Shown here piece by piece: positions 10,550 to 23,354 of a DNA stretch of 64,000 nucleotides (within the stretch, counting starts at the first letter, position 1; each line of letters opens with the position of its first letter). The position numbers and the translations under genes are program-made. This DNA is from Cannabis sativa. Its lineage: Eukaryota > Streptophyta > Magnoliopsida > Rosales > Cannabaceae. Location of the stretch: the NCBI RefSeq assembly GCF_029168945.1, contig NC_083602.1:63756600-63820599 (forward strand), given 5' to 3'. The notes beneath the pieces were generated by a model. The model was not told where the DNA came from. It did no database searches and saw nothing but the letters and a program-made list of their open reading frames with translations.

Positions 10550-12427
10550 TGTTGGAATTATTTTACCAGGATCTAGATTTACTACCATGTATGTTTCATT
10601 AACATCCTAATATGAATTCTAAAACAATGAAATAAACACATATAAAGTTTAGGAATCCTTACATTGGGTGCAGCGGAATATAATGACTCCTTCCGTTCAG
10701 ATCTCTAGCGCTTGATTCCTTTCTGTAGCAGAACATAATCAAGATCTGAACCTGGATCTCTTTCTCTCCTTCTTTGATGCTGATTCTCCTTCTTGTTGAT
10801 TGGATTCTACATAATCTTCCATACTATGATTGAGATACCACTTGATGTGTGTGGACACTACTGTATCACTAGGGTATTTCGAAATTGAAGAGAAGAAAAG
10901 AAAAGAAGAGGGGCGGCTAGGAGGCTCAGGTTTTTCTCTGAAAAAGAATAAGATGCAAGTACTTGTTTCCTGAAGCCATCACTTTTTATTTATAGAATGC
11001 CATTTAGGTTTAGGTTAGAATTGTATGGCATTAAAATAATGAAAAATATAAATGGTAAACCCTATACAAAGTGGTCGGCCATATTATGGATATTGGGCAT
11101 CACTTTGTAATTTTGCCATTTTATCATTTTTCAATCCCATTTTCTCAAAAATGTCAATTTTCCAATTTAACCATTTAAATGTCAATTCCAATTATTTAAT
11201 AACTAAAAATTAATTATTAAATAATATTGTCATTTAATATATTTATTAATTGGACATATAAAGTCCCTTAATTAATAAATAAAACCTAGAATCTCTTTTC
11301 TTTACAATTTTGCCCTTGATTAGTGAAAATTCATAAAGTAGACATAGTCTAACTTTAGAATTATAATTGATTAATCAAAATCAATTAACTAAGTCTTACA
11401 AGCAGTATGGTCTCAACTAGTATGGGGACCATGAGCCTATATAACCAAGCTTCCAATAAGCCGAACCGAATTTACCAAGTAAATTCCCTAACTTATTAAT
11501 TCCTTATTGAATCCACACTTAGAACTTGGAATTGCACTCTCAGTCATATAGAACGATCTATATGTTCCACGATATAGATACGCTATTAGTTATCCATTAT
11601 TATAATCCTAATTTGATCAATGACCCTCTTATATATGATCTACATTGAATAGGCACTAAATTACCGTTACACCTTCAATGTATTTTATCCTTAAAACACT
11701 TAGCTCCGTATAAATGATATTTCAGCGAAGTGAAATGAGATCTCAACCATTTATGTCGGTTTAGCCAAGCTCGAAGGATTTCATCGTTTCACTTCTAAAT
11801 TCCTATAGAAGTTATAGACTCCATATTTATGTTAGCGCTCCCACTCAATTATACTATCATGTTCCCAAAATGTCTGCATCACCCTGACTGTTCAAAAGTA
11901 GGCTTAACTAACAAATCAAAGAACATGTATAATACTCTTGAGATCGAACCTAACCATATTAGGATTAAGATCATTTGATCTAATATGAACGGGTGATATT
12001 GAATTGAATAGATATTACGGTAAATTTTAATATATCTAATCAAAGTTCAATATCGGTCCCTTCCGATGCATATTCCATACATCCGATACTGGTAAACTTT
12101 GCCAATGCCCTGTAAAGGACATAACACTTATCCAAGGTGTAAGAATACCTATCGCTGATTATATCATGCCAGTCTAAATCCAGTGAACTGACAAATCAGG
12201 GAATAAACTTTCGAACATATAATTAAGATTATATTCCACTGTGCTGACAACACTATAATCATTAACAAATTCATATGTTTTGGACTTAAATAGAATTCAT
12301 ACATTATATATATAATCATGAAATAAATCATGTGAACCATGCAACATAAAATGTTATTTCTGATCTTTATTAATAAGTAAATCTGATTATATTGAAATGG
12401 GTTTTATTTAGGGCACAAAACCCAACA
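10550..12427 (-). mobile_element. Solo LTR no. 1 of the TGTTGG...CCAACA copia family
   Basis: This 1878-bp LTR runs from TGTTGGAATTATTTTACC to GGGCACAAAACCCAACA and is flanked by perfect 5-bp copies of AGGAC (10545-10549 and 12428-12432). Family orientation is minus, as set by the primer and polypurine sites of the composite element at 43250-61687. No internal region follows, so it is a solo LTR left by LTR-LTR recombination, inserted into LINE 1. Confidence 0.9.
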
Positions 12428-12433
12428 AGGACT

Positions 12434-15400
12434 TCAATTCCTAGCCCTCCCTATGTGATAAACCAGCCATGGAATGATTGTTCTCATTATGCTCTTCCTA
12501 GCATTCGAAAATGCTTTGTTTCTGCTGATATTTCTCACTAAATACTGCATATTTGTTGTCCTCAATCCCCACTGTAGCTTGGATTTAATATCCAACAAGC
12601 ATTTTCTGCTGTACTCACTGTCAAAAAATAGGTGGTTGATCGATTCTCTCCCTTGCCCACATAACAAGCATGTCATATCTATGCTTGTATTATATTTGCT
12701 TATCCTCTCTTTGGTGTTTAATCTTTCCCAAAACACAATCCATATAGTAAACTTGTGCTTGGGAATGATCAATCTATCCCAAACTGTCTTAGACCAGAAC
12801 AATCTCTCATTGCTAGCAAATAGGAGCTGGTAACCCTGCTGTATTTTATACTTCTGCTGCACAAAACCAGCAACATCTATATTCTATTTCAACTTGTCCT
12901 TCACTCCTACAATTTTCCTCCATGACCAGCAGCAATCAGAAGGTGTATCATAATCCCACCAATTTGCATCTTTTAAATACACATTATGGATCCACTTAAC
13001 AAATAAACAATCCTTCTTGCTAGCAATATCCCAAACATACCTTCACATTGCTGCAATATTCTAATTTTTAATGTTCCTAAATCCAAGTCCTCCAGCATTT
13101 TTTGGTTGGAAAATTCTCTCCCAGGCTACCAAACCAGAACCTGCACTCTCTTGAATACCTTTCCATAGAAAGGATCTGCAAATCGCTTCAATATCCTTCA
13201 ATAGCTTCTTTGGAAAAATGGATATCTGGGCCCAATATGTATGAATGGCCAAAAGCATTGAGTTAATTAATGTTGTTCTCCCCATATAGGACTGATTTTT
13301 GGTGCTCTACATTCAAATTCTACCAGTCATTTTCTCAAGCAGCCCTTGGCACTCCATTCTTGATAATCTTTTAGAGCAAATAGGAATTCCCAGGTACCTG
13401 AAACGCAATGTACTTCTAGAGAAACTAGATGCCTCTAAGATCCTGTTAACTTCCAATTCTAGCATCCCAGAACAGTACACAGTAGTTTTTTGAGCATTAG
13501 GCACCAAACCAGAAGTTGAAGAAAATAATTTCAGACCTTTAAGCATAAGCATGACTGAGATGAAATCACCATTGCAGAAAACCAACAAATCATCTACAAA
13601 GCATAAGTGATTCAATCTGAGAGATGCACATCTGTCATGGAATTTGAATCCGGGCCAATCCCTAATCTTCTTGAAGATTCTAGAGAAATATTCCATGCCT
13701 AGAACAAAAAGAAGGGGGACATGGGATCTCCTTGTTTCAACCCTCTCTTTGCTTCAAAGAAACCACACATTGAACCATTAATGAGGAGAGAGAACTTTGG
13801 AGTCCTAATACAACACATAACTAATTGTATGAACTGATTAGGAAAGCCAAAAGCATTTAACATCTCCTCTAAAAAATCTCATTCAATGGTGTCATAGGCC
13901 TTCCTTAAGTCAATCTTTATCATACTGCTAGGCTTGCAATTTTTCCTTCCATACAATCTTACCAAGTCTTGGCACACTAAGATATTATGTGCTATATATC
14001 TCCCATGCATAAAGCCACCTTGGTTTTCTGCAATAAGGTTAGGAAGAACTCTCCTTAGTCTATTGCAGATCACATTAGTAGCAATTTTATACAAAACATT
14101 GCAACATGAGATAAGTCAAAAATTAACCATACTCTCAGGGCATACAGTTTTGGGGATGAGAGTCATTGTAGTGGCATTTATTTCTTTAAGAATTTTCCCA
14201 GAATTCAGGAATGATAATACAACCTCTTCAATATCAACACCAACAGTTTGCCAACAATCCTGGAAGAAAGTACTCCCAAAGCCATCAGGCCCAGACATAG
14301 AAAACACAGCTTCTTTCACCTCATCTACAGAGTAAGGTGTATATATGATTCCTCTATGAGTGTCATTGAGTTTTGGCCCAATATCCATCACAGATTGGTG
14401 CACTTGCCTTCTATTAGGCAAAGCAGTCCCCAATAGACCCAGATAATAATCCAAGAAAGCTTTTTGTACCCCTTCTGGACTGTCTCTCCAGTTCCCAGCT
14501 TCATCTTCTATGGAGAAAATTTTGTTGTGAATTATTCTAAATTTCAATGAAGCATGAAACATTGCTGAATCTCATCTCCATACTTAGCCCAGTTTACCTT
14601 AACTTTCTATGCAATGAAAAGAGAGAAAGCCTTATGTACCTCTATATAGTGCTGATTTGCTTTTTGTTCCTCCTTCATCAATTCCATATTCAAAGGGTCT
14701 TTGTTCAATCTAGTTTTATATCAGAAAGAGCTAAACTAGCCAGAGCATCTGCTTTATGGATCTCAGAGAACCCTTCTCTATTTAACTTCTTCAGTACTTC
14801 CTTGAGTCTTCTCAACTTGACAACAACTTGATACATTCTAGATCCCAGGACCCCAATTCTCCAAGAATCAACAACCATGCTTTCAAATTGAGGATTCAGT
14901 TTCCATATGTTGATGTACCTGAAGGGCTTTTTACCTGTATTGTTGTTTTTGTAAATAGACACCAGTATATGGCAGTGATCAAATGACATCTCAAGCAGAA
15001 AAACAGCCTCTAAGCTTGGAAAAGAATTCATCCAAGAAGGATTGATCATAGCACGATCAATTTTTGAATAAATTCTCTCATCTGGCTTCTGTTTGTTATT
15101 CCAAGTGAGAAAAGCACTTGAATATTTCAGATCCTCTAGACTGCATTGCACAACACAGTCCTTGAAACTTTGAGAAGGCAAAGCATGAGCTTTCCTGCCA
15201 ACTCTTTCGTTTGCAAAGAGTATCTTATAAAAATCACCCATCACCAGACATGATTCTTTAATTTTCTCTGCTAAGCCCTCCAAATCAGCGCATAATTCCT
15301 CTCTTCTTTTTTCATCATTGAATCCATACACAAAAGTAACATGAAATTTCCCCACTTGTTGCTTTGAAAGAACAAAACAATGAATAAGTTGAATTAGGCT

Positions 15401-15605
15401 ACCAAGCAACAATTATTCTCCCTTTATCCAGCCAAGGGTTATTATTAGTGAAACACCATCCTTGAAATAGACTACTATAAAGTTTACCCATATTCTTATT
15501 CTGCACTTTAGTTTCTACGAGGCTAACCAACCCCACTGCTTTGAGAAAATTAAATTTCTAATTTCATTGTGTTTTTGGTGGTTCTTAATCACCCTTACAT
15601 TCAAA
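12434..15605 (-). pseudogene. LINE 1 ORF2: endonuclease, reverse transcriptase and zf-RVT, multiply broken
   Basis: The endonuclease part (about 15605-14705) keeps VMGDFYKIL (the GDFN motif altered) and FDHCHILVS (SDH altered). The RT N-terminal segment (14562-14116) has SGPDGFGSTFFQDCW and TLIPKT. The middle (14094-13879) has [15 protein letters not shown] and [15 protein letters not shown]. The catalytic segment (13696-13313) has LCFVDDLLVF, where the usual FADD is FVDD with both Asp kept. A thumb-region piece (13285-13061) has GGLGFRNIKN, and the zf-RVT (12862-12434) has CLLCGQGRESINHLFFDSEYS. Frame changes and stops between segments make it non-functional. In life it would nick target DNA and copy its own RNA there (target-primed reverse transcription). 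Confidence 0.8.
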
Positions 15606-16886
15606 CATAGGAATCGATCCATTGAAAGTAGAGGGATCTCCCCCCTCTCCCATGTTGTATATTATTCCTTGTTCATTCTCATTGTCCAAGATTTGAAATC
15701 TGTTGTGCACATCAGTTTCTCCATGTTCCTTCTCCACTTTCACTTGTTTACCCTTCACAACTTTTTGAAATCCATCAGCATCAGTTTCAATCTCCTTAAA
15801 TGTCGGCTGCTTCTTAGGCACCCAAACTTGCTTCCCCTGCTCATTTTTACTCTCTTGCTTCTGTAATTGTCTGTACTGTGGCCAATCCCTGAGCACTTGT
15901 AGCATACCAAAGGTATCCATTCATACTTAACCTCTAATTCCACCTCATGATCATGTTCATCGATAAAGGAAATTTTATTAGGAAAAGTATGAGCCAAACT
16001 AACCTGAATCAAAATCCTGGGATATTGCAATCGATCTCTGTTCCTTGTAATCTCATGAACTTGAAAAGGCTCCCCAAATTGTGCCACAATTTTGAAAAGA
16101 GAAGACTCTCCCCAGTACTTTATGTCCAGACCCTTCAATTGTATCCAAGTTGGCACAGATGTTACCTCTTCTTTAGTAAAGTCATCAATAGGATTCTATG
16201 GTTTCATAACCATTGGTTTCCTATCAAAGAACACATAGCCCTGTTGCATTACTTTATCTTTTTGTTCCAAATTCTGAAATCTTATTATAAAGATTCCTTT
16301 AGCAAGTAATCCCACCTTAACAACCATTTCCTTCCATAATCTCCTTGCAAACCCTTCGAGTGTGGAGATTGGAGGATTAGCTCCAATTACATAGTCACAC
16401 TAGATAAGATTGCCAATAGTTCACCTCCTCTTCAATATCAGTAAAATGAATCTTAACTTTTGAAGTTGCAGATGAGTTTAACTCGACATGTTTTTCAGAG
16501 CTCGCGAAGCTATTCTCTAAGTTATGAATGATTCCAGATTTGAGTATAAGGGGAGAAGGATTCTTCCTTGAACTGATTCCTAAGATTTTGATTAGCAACA
16601 CTTAGCCAGTCTAAGAAATCATGCCTAATCTCACCTCTTCACGTGAAAATGGCTTCAGTTTCCTCAGGTGAATAGATCTTCTTTACATATTGTTCTATTG
16701 GCTCGAAGCACTGTTCCATTGGTTCCACACACTATTCCATTGAAATAGCTTTCTCTGCTATCTCTAATTCCTACACACCGACACCGCATCCATGTATCTG
16801 GTCTTGATGACCCTATTCGAAGATGAAGGATCGGTTTTCTTCCCCTTAGGATTCCCTTTTCTGGCCATTTTCCCCCTTTTTGCCAT
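15585..16886 (-). pseudogene. LINE 1 ORF1 (DUF4283-like, CCHC), degenerate
   Basis: The likely start is the ATG at 16886, giving MAKRGKMARKGNPKGKK, a basic opening typical of plant LINE ORF1; in-frame stops follow soon after. The better preserved part (16156-15755) has MPTWIQLKGLDIKYWGESS and a PRILIQVSL block like the DUF4283/DUF4283-associated region. A zinc knuckle follows, CYKCSGIGHSTDNY, in which the final Cys is replaced by Tyr. ORF1 proteins of this type bind LINE RNA. It runs into the ORF2 region near 15585-15605. Confidence 0.65.
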
Positions 16887-16960
16887 AGCTCCGGTGAAGC
16901 ACCGTAAAGAGAGAGAAAGCGAGAAAAAGTGCCTCTAGGAAAGTTCAATACCAGGCTCCC

Positions 16961-17841
16961 CGATACCTCAGCCCACTCTATTCTTGAGTGTTGAGGCAGT
17001 GCTTTTATACTATTAGTACGTGAGGTAATGTGCGGCTTGACCAGGTCTCAACTGCTAAACTTCTCGTATGTTTTTATCATGCAAGGATACCTATTATTTA
17101 TCGGGGTTGTCCCTATTAACATATTATACTTGCTTTTGTAAGTACAAATTCATGTGTCTTTTATATACGAGAATGTACTCGTTATATTGATAGAAAAATC
17201 ATATGATGACAAAAGATAATATTTAGTTACAAGGTTGAATCCTCTTGTGTATAAACAAATTAGGCTTGCAGTACTTGTAATATTTCAGTTTCTCTAATTA
17301 TAAATTTAGAATAATTAGTAGACTTTATTAAATTTGTGGGATTAATTAGAACTATACTATTATATAGTTGAATATAAATATTATGTAAGTAAATAATTAT
17401 TTAAATTAGAGGTTTAAATATTTAATTAATGTGTGCTTGGAGATCAAATTATTATATGACATATTGTTTTGATTAATTATCAGCGGAAGTAGAATCAATT
17501 AAGTAACAGATCAAAAAGTAACGACGGGTAAAATCTTGGAGTATGGTATTCTCAAATTTATTTAGTAGTATTATTTCCTTACTAAAATCTGTAACCTAAT
17601 TAGTAGTATATATTGAGGTTGGGTTTATTTATATTGAAGTTACTTTTTTTATAATTGATTTAGAATTATATATCTTAAGACACATTTTATACTCATGACA
17701 GCTATATTCTTTTATTTTTTATATTTCTATTCTCATCATCAACTGTTGATAAAATATACTTAATATGATCGATTTTATTTTTCATGAATATTAAATATTA
17801 ATTTCCTATAACATAAATATAGTATAGAATACTTACAGAGG
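16961..17841. other. Intergenic, AT-rich
   Basis: No gene is recognised. The first 150 bp (about 16961-17110) is less AT-rich and may be LINE 5' UTR or flanking unique sequence. The rest is AT-rich with no clear repeats. Confidence 0.4.
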
Positions 17842-18187
17842 TGTAGCACATCAAAATATGTCTCCTTTCTGTAAAGAAATGATCCTACTCAGTCATGCTT
17901 ACTCAGCTCCTTCAAATCCATGTCAGCACTCTGTTTTTCCTCTGCTCCATCATTCCCTACGTCAGCTTTTGGTGAATGATTAGGGAATGATTTCCCTCTG
18001 ATTTGTATTTTGTACTGTTAAGGGAATATCACTCTCTCTTGTCTTTTGTGTAACAAATATGTTGGTGTGCTATCACCATTCTAGAGTATTCTTGTAATTG
18101 TACAATTGGTCTATAAATGAAATAAAATTTGCCTCAGAATCCTTGAGTAAATCCTTATTCAATACCTTTTCCATTCATTATTTAACT
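17842..18187 (+). repeat. Candidate 5' LTR of the Copia element
   Basis: A block of about 346 bp from TGTAGCACATC to ATTTAAC lies directly upstream of the primer site. It contains CTATAAATGAAAT near 18111 and typical U5-like CCTTGAGTAAATCC. The terminal bases are degraded and no partner LTR exists in the window, so the left boundary is a guess. Confidence 0.4.
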
Positions 18188-18200
18188 TGGTATTAGAGCC
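18188..18200 (+). promoter_or_regulatory. Primer-binding site (initiator Met-tRNA type)
   Basis: TGGTATTAGAGCC differs by one base from TGGTATCAGAGCC, the common plant copia primer site complementary to the 3' end of initiator tRNA-Met. It lies 17 bp upstream of the gag ATG at 18217. Confidence 0.7.
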
Positions 18201-18216
18201 ACCTACCCACGGTGAG

Positions 18217-21038
18217 ATGTCGTCTGGCGAACAAACACCATCTGTTGAATCTTAAGTGAACAGATTTGCTCCACATCCAACACAGACGAGGAGTAATGTT
18301 GTTGCTCAGTCATTAAACACATTTATGGGAGCCTCTAGCTGAAGTGTTGTTATTCCACAATTTGGAAGCACTATAAATCAGCCCTTTGCTCTTAATGTTG
18401 GGATTTTATGCCCTAAATAAAACCCATTTCAATCTAATCTGATTTGTTATCAATAAAAGATTAGAAGTCATTTATATTACATGTAATTTTCATGTTTATG
18501 GTTTAATATGTACAAAATCTGTTAAGTCCAGAACATATAGTTATTTACAATTAAAGTAATGTCAAAACAGTGGAATGTAATTATGATTATATGCTTCAAA
18601 AGATAATGTCCCTGATTCATCAGGGCCCTGGATGTACACTGATGTCAATCAGCGATAAAGTATACTTACACCTTGGATAAGTGCTATGTTCTTTCCAGAA
18701 TATTGGCAAAGTATGCTAGTTTCAGATGTATGGAGTATAAATTGGACTGGGACCAATATTGATCTTGGTAAAGATATGATAATATTACTGTTGTATCTTT
18801 CTAAGTCGATATCACTAGTTCATCTTAGATCAAAAGATCTTAATCCTGAAATGCTTCTTTAATTTGTTAGTTAAGCCTACTTTTTGGTCAGGGTGATACG
18901 TACATTTTGGGAACATGATAGTGCAATTGAGTGGGAGCGCTAAACATAGATATGGAATCTATAACTTCTATTTGGACATAGAAGTGAAACGATGATTTCC
19001 TTCAAGCTTGGCTTGATAGAAATAAATGAAAGAGCTCTTGTTTCAGTGATTACATTAGCTCACTGAAATATCATTTATAAGAAGCTAAGTGTTTTAAGGA
19101 TAAAATACATTGAGGGGTGAAATGGTAAATTTATCCCCACTCAGTGTAAATCATCTATAGAGGATCTTTGATTAATGGGATTAGAACGATGGTTAAATGT
19201 TTATAGCGTATCTATATCATGGAACATATAGAGCGTTCTATATGACTGAGAGTGCAATTCCAAGTTCTATGGTGGATGGAATAAGGAATTAATAAGTTAG
19301 GGAATTTACTTGGTAAATTTTAATTCTGCTTATTGGAAGCTCGGTTGTATAGGCCCATGGTCCCCATACTAGTTGAGACCATACTGCTTGTAAGACTCAG
19401 TTAATTGATTTTAATTAATCAATTATAATTCTAAAATTAGACTAGGTCTAGTTTATGAATTTTCACCAAGCAAGGGCTTAATTGTGAACAAAAGAGATTC
19501 TAGGGCTTATTTGTTAATTAAGAAACTTTATTAAGTCTAATTAATAAATATATTAAATGGCAATTTTATTTGATAATTAATTTTAATTATTAAATAAATA
19601 ACTTTGGCATTTAAGTGGTTGAATTGGAAAAATGGGATTTTTGAGAAATAAGAAAAAATTGTTGAAAAATAGCAAAATTGTAAAGTGGGGCCCACATCCT
19701 ATGGTCGGCCACTTGAAGGCAATTCACCATTTATTTTTTCAATATTTTAATGCCAAATAATTCTAACCTAAACCTAGGTTGTTGCCTATAAATAGATAGT
19801 GATGCCTCAGATCAAAAGATGATGAATTCTTTCCTTCAGTAAAAGTTTGAGCCATCTATTCTATACCATATTCGAACCACTCTCCTCTCTTTGTCTCTTC
19901 ATATTTTCAAACCCTATAGTGATAGAGTAAGTGTCCACACACATCAAGTGGTACTCAATCATAGTGTGTAAGGCTATGAAGAATCCAATTTCAAGAGAAG
20001 GAGATTCGGGCTCAGATCTTGGTGATACTCTGCTACAGACAGGATACAAGGGTTAAAGATTTGAATGGAAGGAGCCATTATTATTCCGCTGCACCCACTG
20101 TAAGGTTTCTGAAACTTTATATGCCTTTATTTACATTGTATTAGAGATTCATATTTAGGATGTTAAATAACATACATGGTAGTAAATCTAGATCCTCGTA
20201 AAACATATTCCAACACTTAAATTGGATATGAACAACTTTTCCCTTTGGAAATCAATGGTGTCTGCTATTGTTACGGGACGGGTTGGATGGTTATCTAATA
20301 GGGACAAAGGTCAAGCTACAAGAATTCATATTGGTTCTGATTCTAGATGGACAACCTAGTTTTGGTGTTAAAATGAACCCAGACTATGAACAATGGGTTG
20401 TTCATGACCAGCTGCTCATGGGCTGGTTGTATGGATCTATGACAAAGACCATAGCTACAGAAGTAACGGGCTGCTCTACATCACTAGATCTTTGGCAATC
20501 TTTGGAAGCTCTTTATGGATCACATTCAAAAGCAAAAATAGACGAGTACCGGACAAAGATATAGACAGTCAGCAAAGGCTCTCAATTCATGGTTGAATAT
20601 CTCAGGGAAAAACGACAGTGGGCAGATATTCTTGCCCTTGCAGGTGCTCATTACCCTGAACAACAACTTATCTCCAATGTTCTGCGTGGTCTAGACATAA
20701 CCCACCTCCCCATTGTTCTGCAAATCGAAGCTCGACAATCCATAACATGGCAAGAGCTTTAGGATCTTCTACTGTGTTTTGATAGTAAGGTGGAGAGAAC
20801 GAGTTTTATGAATAACATCAAGCTGCAGAATAACACAGCATCGCCAACTGCAAATCTGGCCAACAAGAATTCACTTAGAGGTAACACTGGACCTAGCTAT
20901 TCAAGAAACAATCGAGGGGGTCAAAATCATGGTAGGTTTGGAAACAGGCGAAGAAGCAAATCTGGAGGTGGGAACAAGCCTACATGCAAAGTTTTTGGAA
21001 GGTATGGTCACTTGGTTGCACATTGTTATAATATATAG
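18217..21038 (+). pseudogene. Copia gag (capsid-like) interrupted by a solo LTR
   Basis: The start codon at 18217 gives MSSGEQTPSVES followed at once by a stop. The frame then continues to a break at 18395, where the solo LTR with its CTTAA duplication is inserted. Past 20220 the gag continues: LDMNNFSLWK, a frameshift near 20270, then YEQWVVHDQLLMGWLYGSM and LDLWQSLEALYGSHSKAKI, typical of UBN2-family copia gag. A Ser/Gly/Arg/Asn-rich tail leads to CKVFGRYGHLVAHCYN, a zinc knuckle whose second Cys has become Phe. Stops near 20562, 20761 and 21038 confirm decay. In an active element this protein forms the virus-like particle and binds RNA. Confidence 0.75.
18396..20215 (+). mobile_element. 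Solo LTR no. 2 (opposite orientation) of the same copia family
   Basis: 1820 bp from TGTTGGGATTTTATGCCC to ACATATTCCAACA, with perfect CTTAA duplications (18391-18395 and 20216-20220). It is the reverse complement of the other six LTRs, so it is plus-oriented. It splits the Copia gag and is therefore younger than that element. Confidence 0.9.
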
Positions 21039-21065
21039 GATGAGTCATACATCGGTTCAGTTCCA

Positions 21066-22990
21066 TTGAGTGGTGCACTAGATTCAACCAAATCCACACA
21101 AAACCGAACAACTTTTACTGCTACTCCTGAGATGGGGAAGGATGATGCCTGGTATGTGGATAGTGGTGCAAGCAACCATGTCTCAGTTGACACAAGTACC
21201 ATGACCCAGAAAAATAAATACACAGGTAAGGATGATTTGATTGTGGGCAATGGCAGCCAACTCACCATTGATCATATTGGTAATGCCACTTTCAAATCCA
21301 TTAATAACTATCCTCTTATCCTCAAAGACATCTTGCATGTTCCTAAGATAACTAAGAATCTTATTAGTATTTCTAAATTAACAACAGATAATGATGTTAT
21401 TGTGGAATTTACACCTGACTATTGCTATGTGAAGGACAAACAAACAAAGGAGATGGTACTGCAAGGGAGACTTGAAGGAGGTCTGTACAGACTTGATAAA
21501 GCTGAAAATGATTCCAACAAGTCCTACAAACTACTTCACCCAATTCAATTTCAAGTCTCAACCCAAGATTTTTACTAGTCTTGCTTCTTTTTCTAGATTT
21601 GAGTCTAATCTTCCTGTTGCCTAAAAAAAAAAAAAACAAAGTTATTTAGCTTTAATTAAGGATAAATGGCATACATGTCTTGTCCATCCATCCAATCGTG
21701 TGTTGAACATTGTACTCAATGAATTAAATGTAAATACTATTCGAAATGAAAAAAGGCACTTTTGTGAGGCATGTTAATTTGGCAAAGCACATTCTCTTCC
21801 TTTTAAAATTAACTCTACTAGAGCGACTTTCCCTCTTGACTTAATTCATTCTGATGTTTGGGGTCCATCTCCAATTATGTCTAACATCAATTACAGGTTT
21901 TACATCCACTTCATTGATGATCACACACGGTTCACATGGATTTATCCAATAAAAGAAAAATTTGATGCAACTAATGCCTTTGTCTAGTTTAAAGCCTTAG
22001 TTGAAAATCAATTCAATAAGAAAATTAAAAGATTACAAACAGATTGGAGAGGAGAATACCAACCCCTATTAGAATTTGTCATTCAAAATGGCATCGAATT
22101 CACTCATTCTTGTCCACATACTTCAGCTCAAAACGGTAGAACTGAAAGAAAACATCAACATATTGTCAAAATGGGTCTCACACTTCTCGCCCAAGCTAGC
22201 ATGCCATAAAATATTAGTGGAATGCTTTCCAAACTGCTGTGTATCTTATAAATCCTCTCCCTAAACCTGTTTTAAACATCTTGTCTCCCTATGAAATGTT
22301 GTACTCTAGAAAACTTGATTACAAATTCCTTAAGGCCTTTGGTTCAGCTTGATATCAATGCCTTAGGTCCTATCAAACACACAAATTTTAGTTTCATTCA
22401 ACTAAGTGTGTCAACCTTTGCTATAGTGATAGCCACAAGGACTACAAATGCTTGAATAGTATATGGCGACTCTATATTTTGAGAAATGTTATCTTTAACG
22501 AGACCGAGTTCCATTTCAAAACAAGTTTTCTAAATACGCATAGAGAAGAACAGACAGTTCAGGTTAGTGTACCCTCTTGGTCAGCCAACATAAACATTCC
22601 TCCAAATTCTCCTTTGGGTCAACAAGGTGAAATACAAAGCTTCAGACCCAAAAACACTATTAGAAGTCGACCCTACAATACCATCTCATTAGCGAAGTCC
22701 ACAAATTGACAATAGTCAAGTAAGTGAATACAAGTTCTGTTGTTAATTTTGAAATTGTTGATGATGAGAATGCTATGCAAGATCAAGAACCAAATAAGTC
22801 CTTTGAAGAACCATAACAGCAGCCAAAGATTGAGTTACAAGCACCTACTCAAGTGGCTCCAACACATCTAATGATAACAAGAGCTAAATCTGGGATATAT
22901 AAACAAAAGGTGTACATTGGAGAATCAAAATGAAAAGAAAAGTTGCAAGAGCCACTTAATATACAAGAAGCTTTGTACCGATTGTTGGGA
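21066..22990 (+). pseudogene. Copia protease and integrase region, with stops
   Basis: The aspartic protease motif is clear: WYVDSGASNHVS (about 21150-21186), followed by LILKDILHVPKITKNLIS. A break at 21578 and a poly(A) run near 21622 separate it from the GAG-pre-integrase region, WHTCLVHPSNRV...HFCEAC. The integrase core has LDLIHSDVWGP (first Asp), QTDWRGEY (second Asp) and HTSAQNGRTERKHQ (Glu), so all three catalytic acids are recognisable. In-frame stops lie near 21770, 21985 and 22207. The C-terminal part is badly degraded and ends with MITRAKSGIYKQKVYIGES, the conserved start of the copia RT linker. Nothing recognisable follows 23012. Confidence 0.75.
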
Positions 22991-23012
22991 GGCTATAGCT
23001 GAAGTCTCATAA

Positions 23013-23354
23013 TATATTTATTATTTGTAGCTTGTAGGTCTTGTATAGGGACTAATTAATAAATTGTTATTATTATCTAGTTATTAATATAAATATGTAA
23101 AGTCATTTTACATATGGATAACCAATGAGTGAAATGAATTACAATTATAATTCACACTTTCTAAAAGAATGCATTTAGACTTTAACACTAACTCAAATAG
23201 TGCAAACTAGTAAATTTTCATAATTATAATTCATTTCATATGAATGTATTTGGAGTTTTATATGAATGTATGCTGGTAACGTTGCAGGTTAACTTTTATA
23301 CGAGATATGTTTATATTGTTTAATAATAAAAATGTTCAAAGCGTAAACAACAGA
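23013..23354. other. Intergenic DNA upstream of the tRNA
   Basis: AT-rich with no gene. A CAA-containing segment (ACAACAGAG) lies just before the tRNA, as is common at plant tRNA transcription starts. Confidence 0.4.

Larger units (their letters stand above)
10261..16960 (-). mobile_element. LINE 1: L1-type retrotransposon (-), split by a solo LTR
   Basis: On the minus strand, 5' to 3', this has ORF1 (DUF4283-like with CCHC knuckle), AP-like endonuclease, reverse transcriptase and zf-RVT, in the order of plant L1 LINEs. The 3' end is a short poly(A), seen as T7 at 10261-10267 on the + strand, after TACAATGAACCCTATTAATC. A solo LTR (10550-12427) sits between the zf-RVT region and the 3' UTR with an AGGAC duplication. 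The 5' end is put at about 16960, just upstream of the ORF1 start; it is not sharply defined. All ORFs are broken. Confidence 0.75.
17842..23012 (+). mobile_element. Decayed Ty1/copia element (+), truncated before reverse transcriptase
   Basis: It contains a candidate short 5' LTR, primer-binding site, gag (UBN2/Retrotran_gag type), zinc knuckle, aspartic protease, GAG-pre-integrase and integrase in copia order. Similarity ends at about 23012, in the linker that precedes reverse transcriptase (DCWEAIAE-like). No RT, RNase H or 3' LTR is seen. A solo LTR (18396-20215) splits gag. Many stops and frameshifts show an old insertion. Confidence 0.75.

Noticed and set aside
12474..16309. Plus-strand frames opposite LINE 1
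   Set aside because: Shadows of the minus-strand endonuclease/RT; no independent motif.
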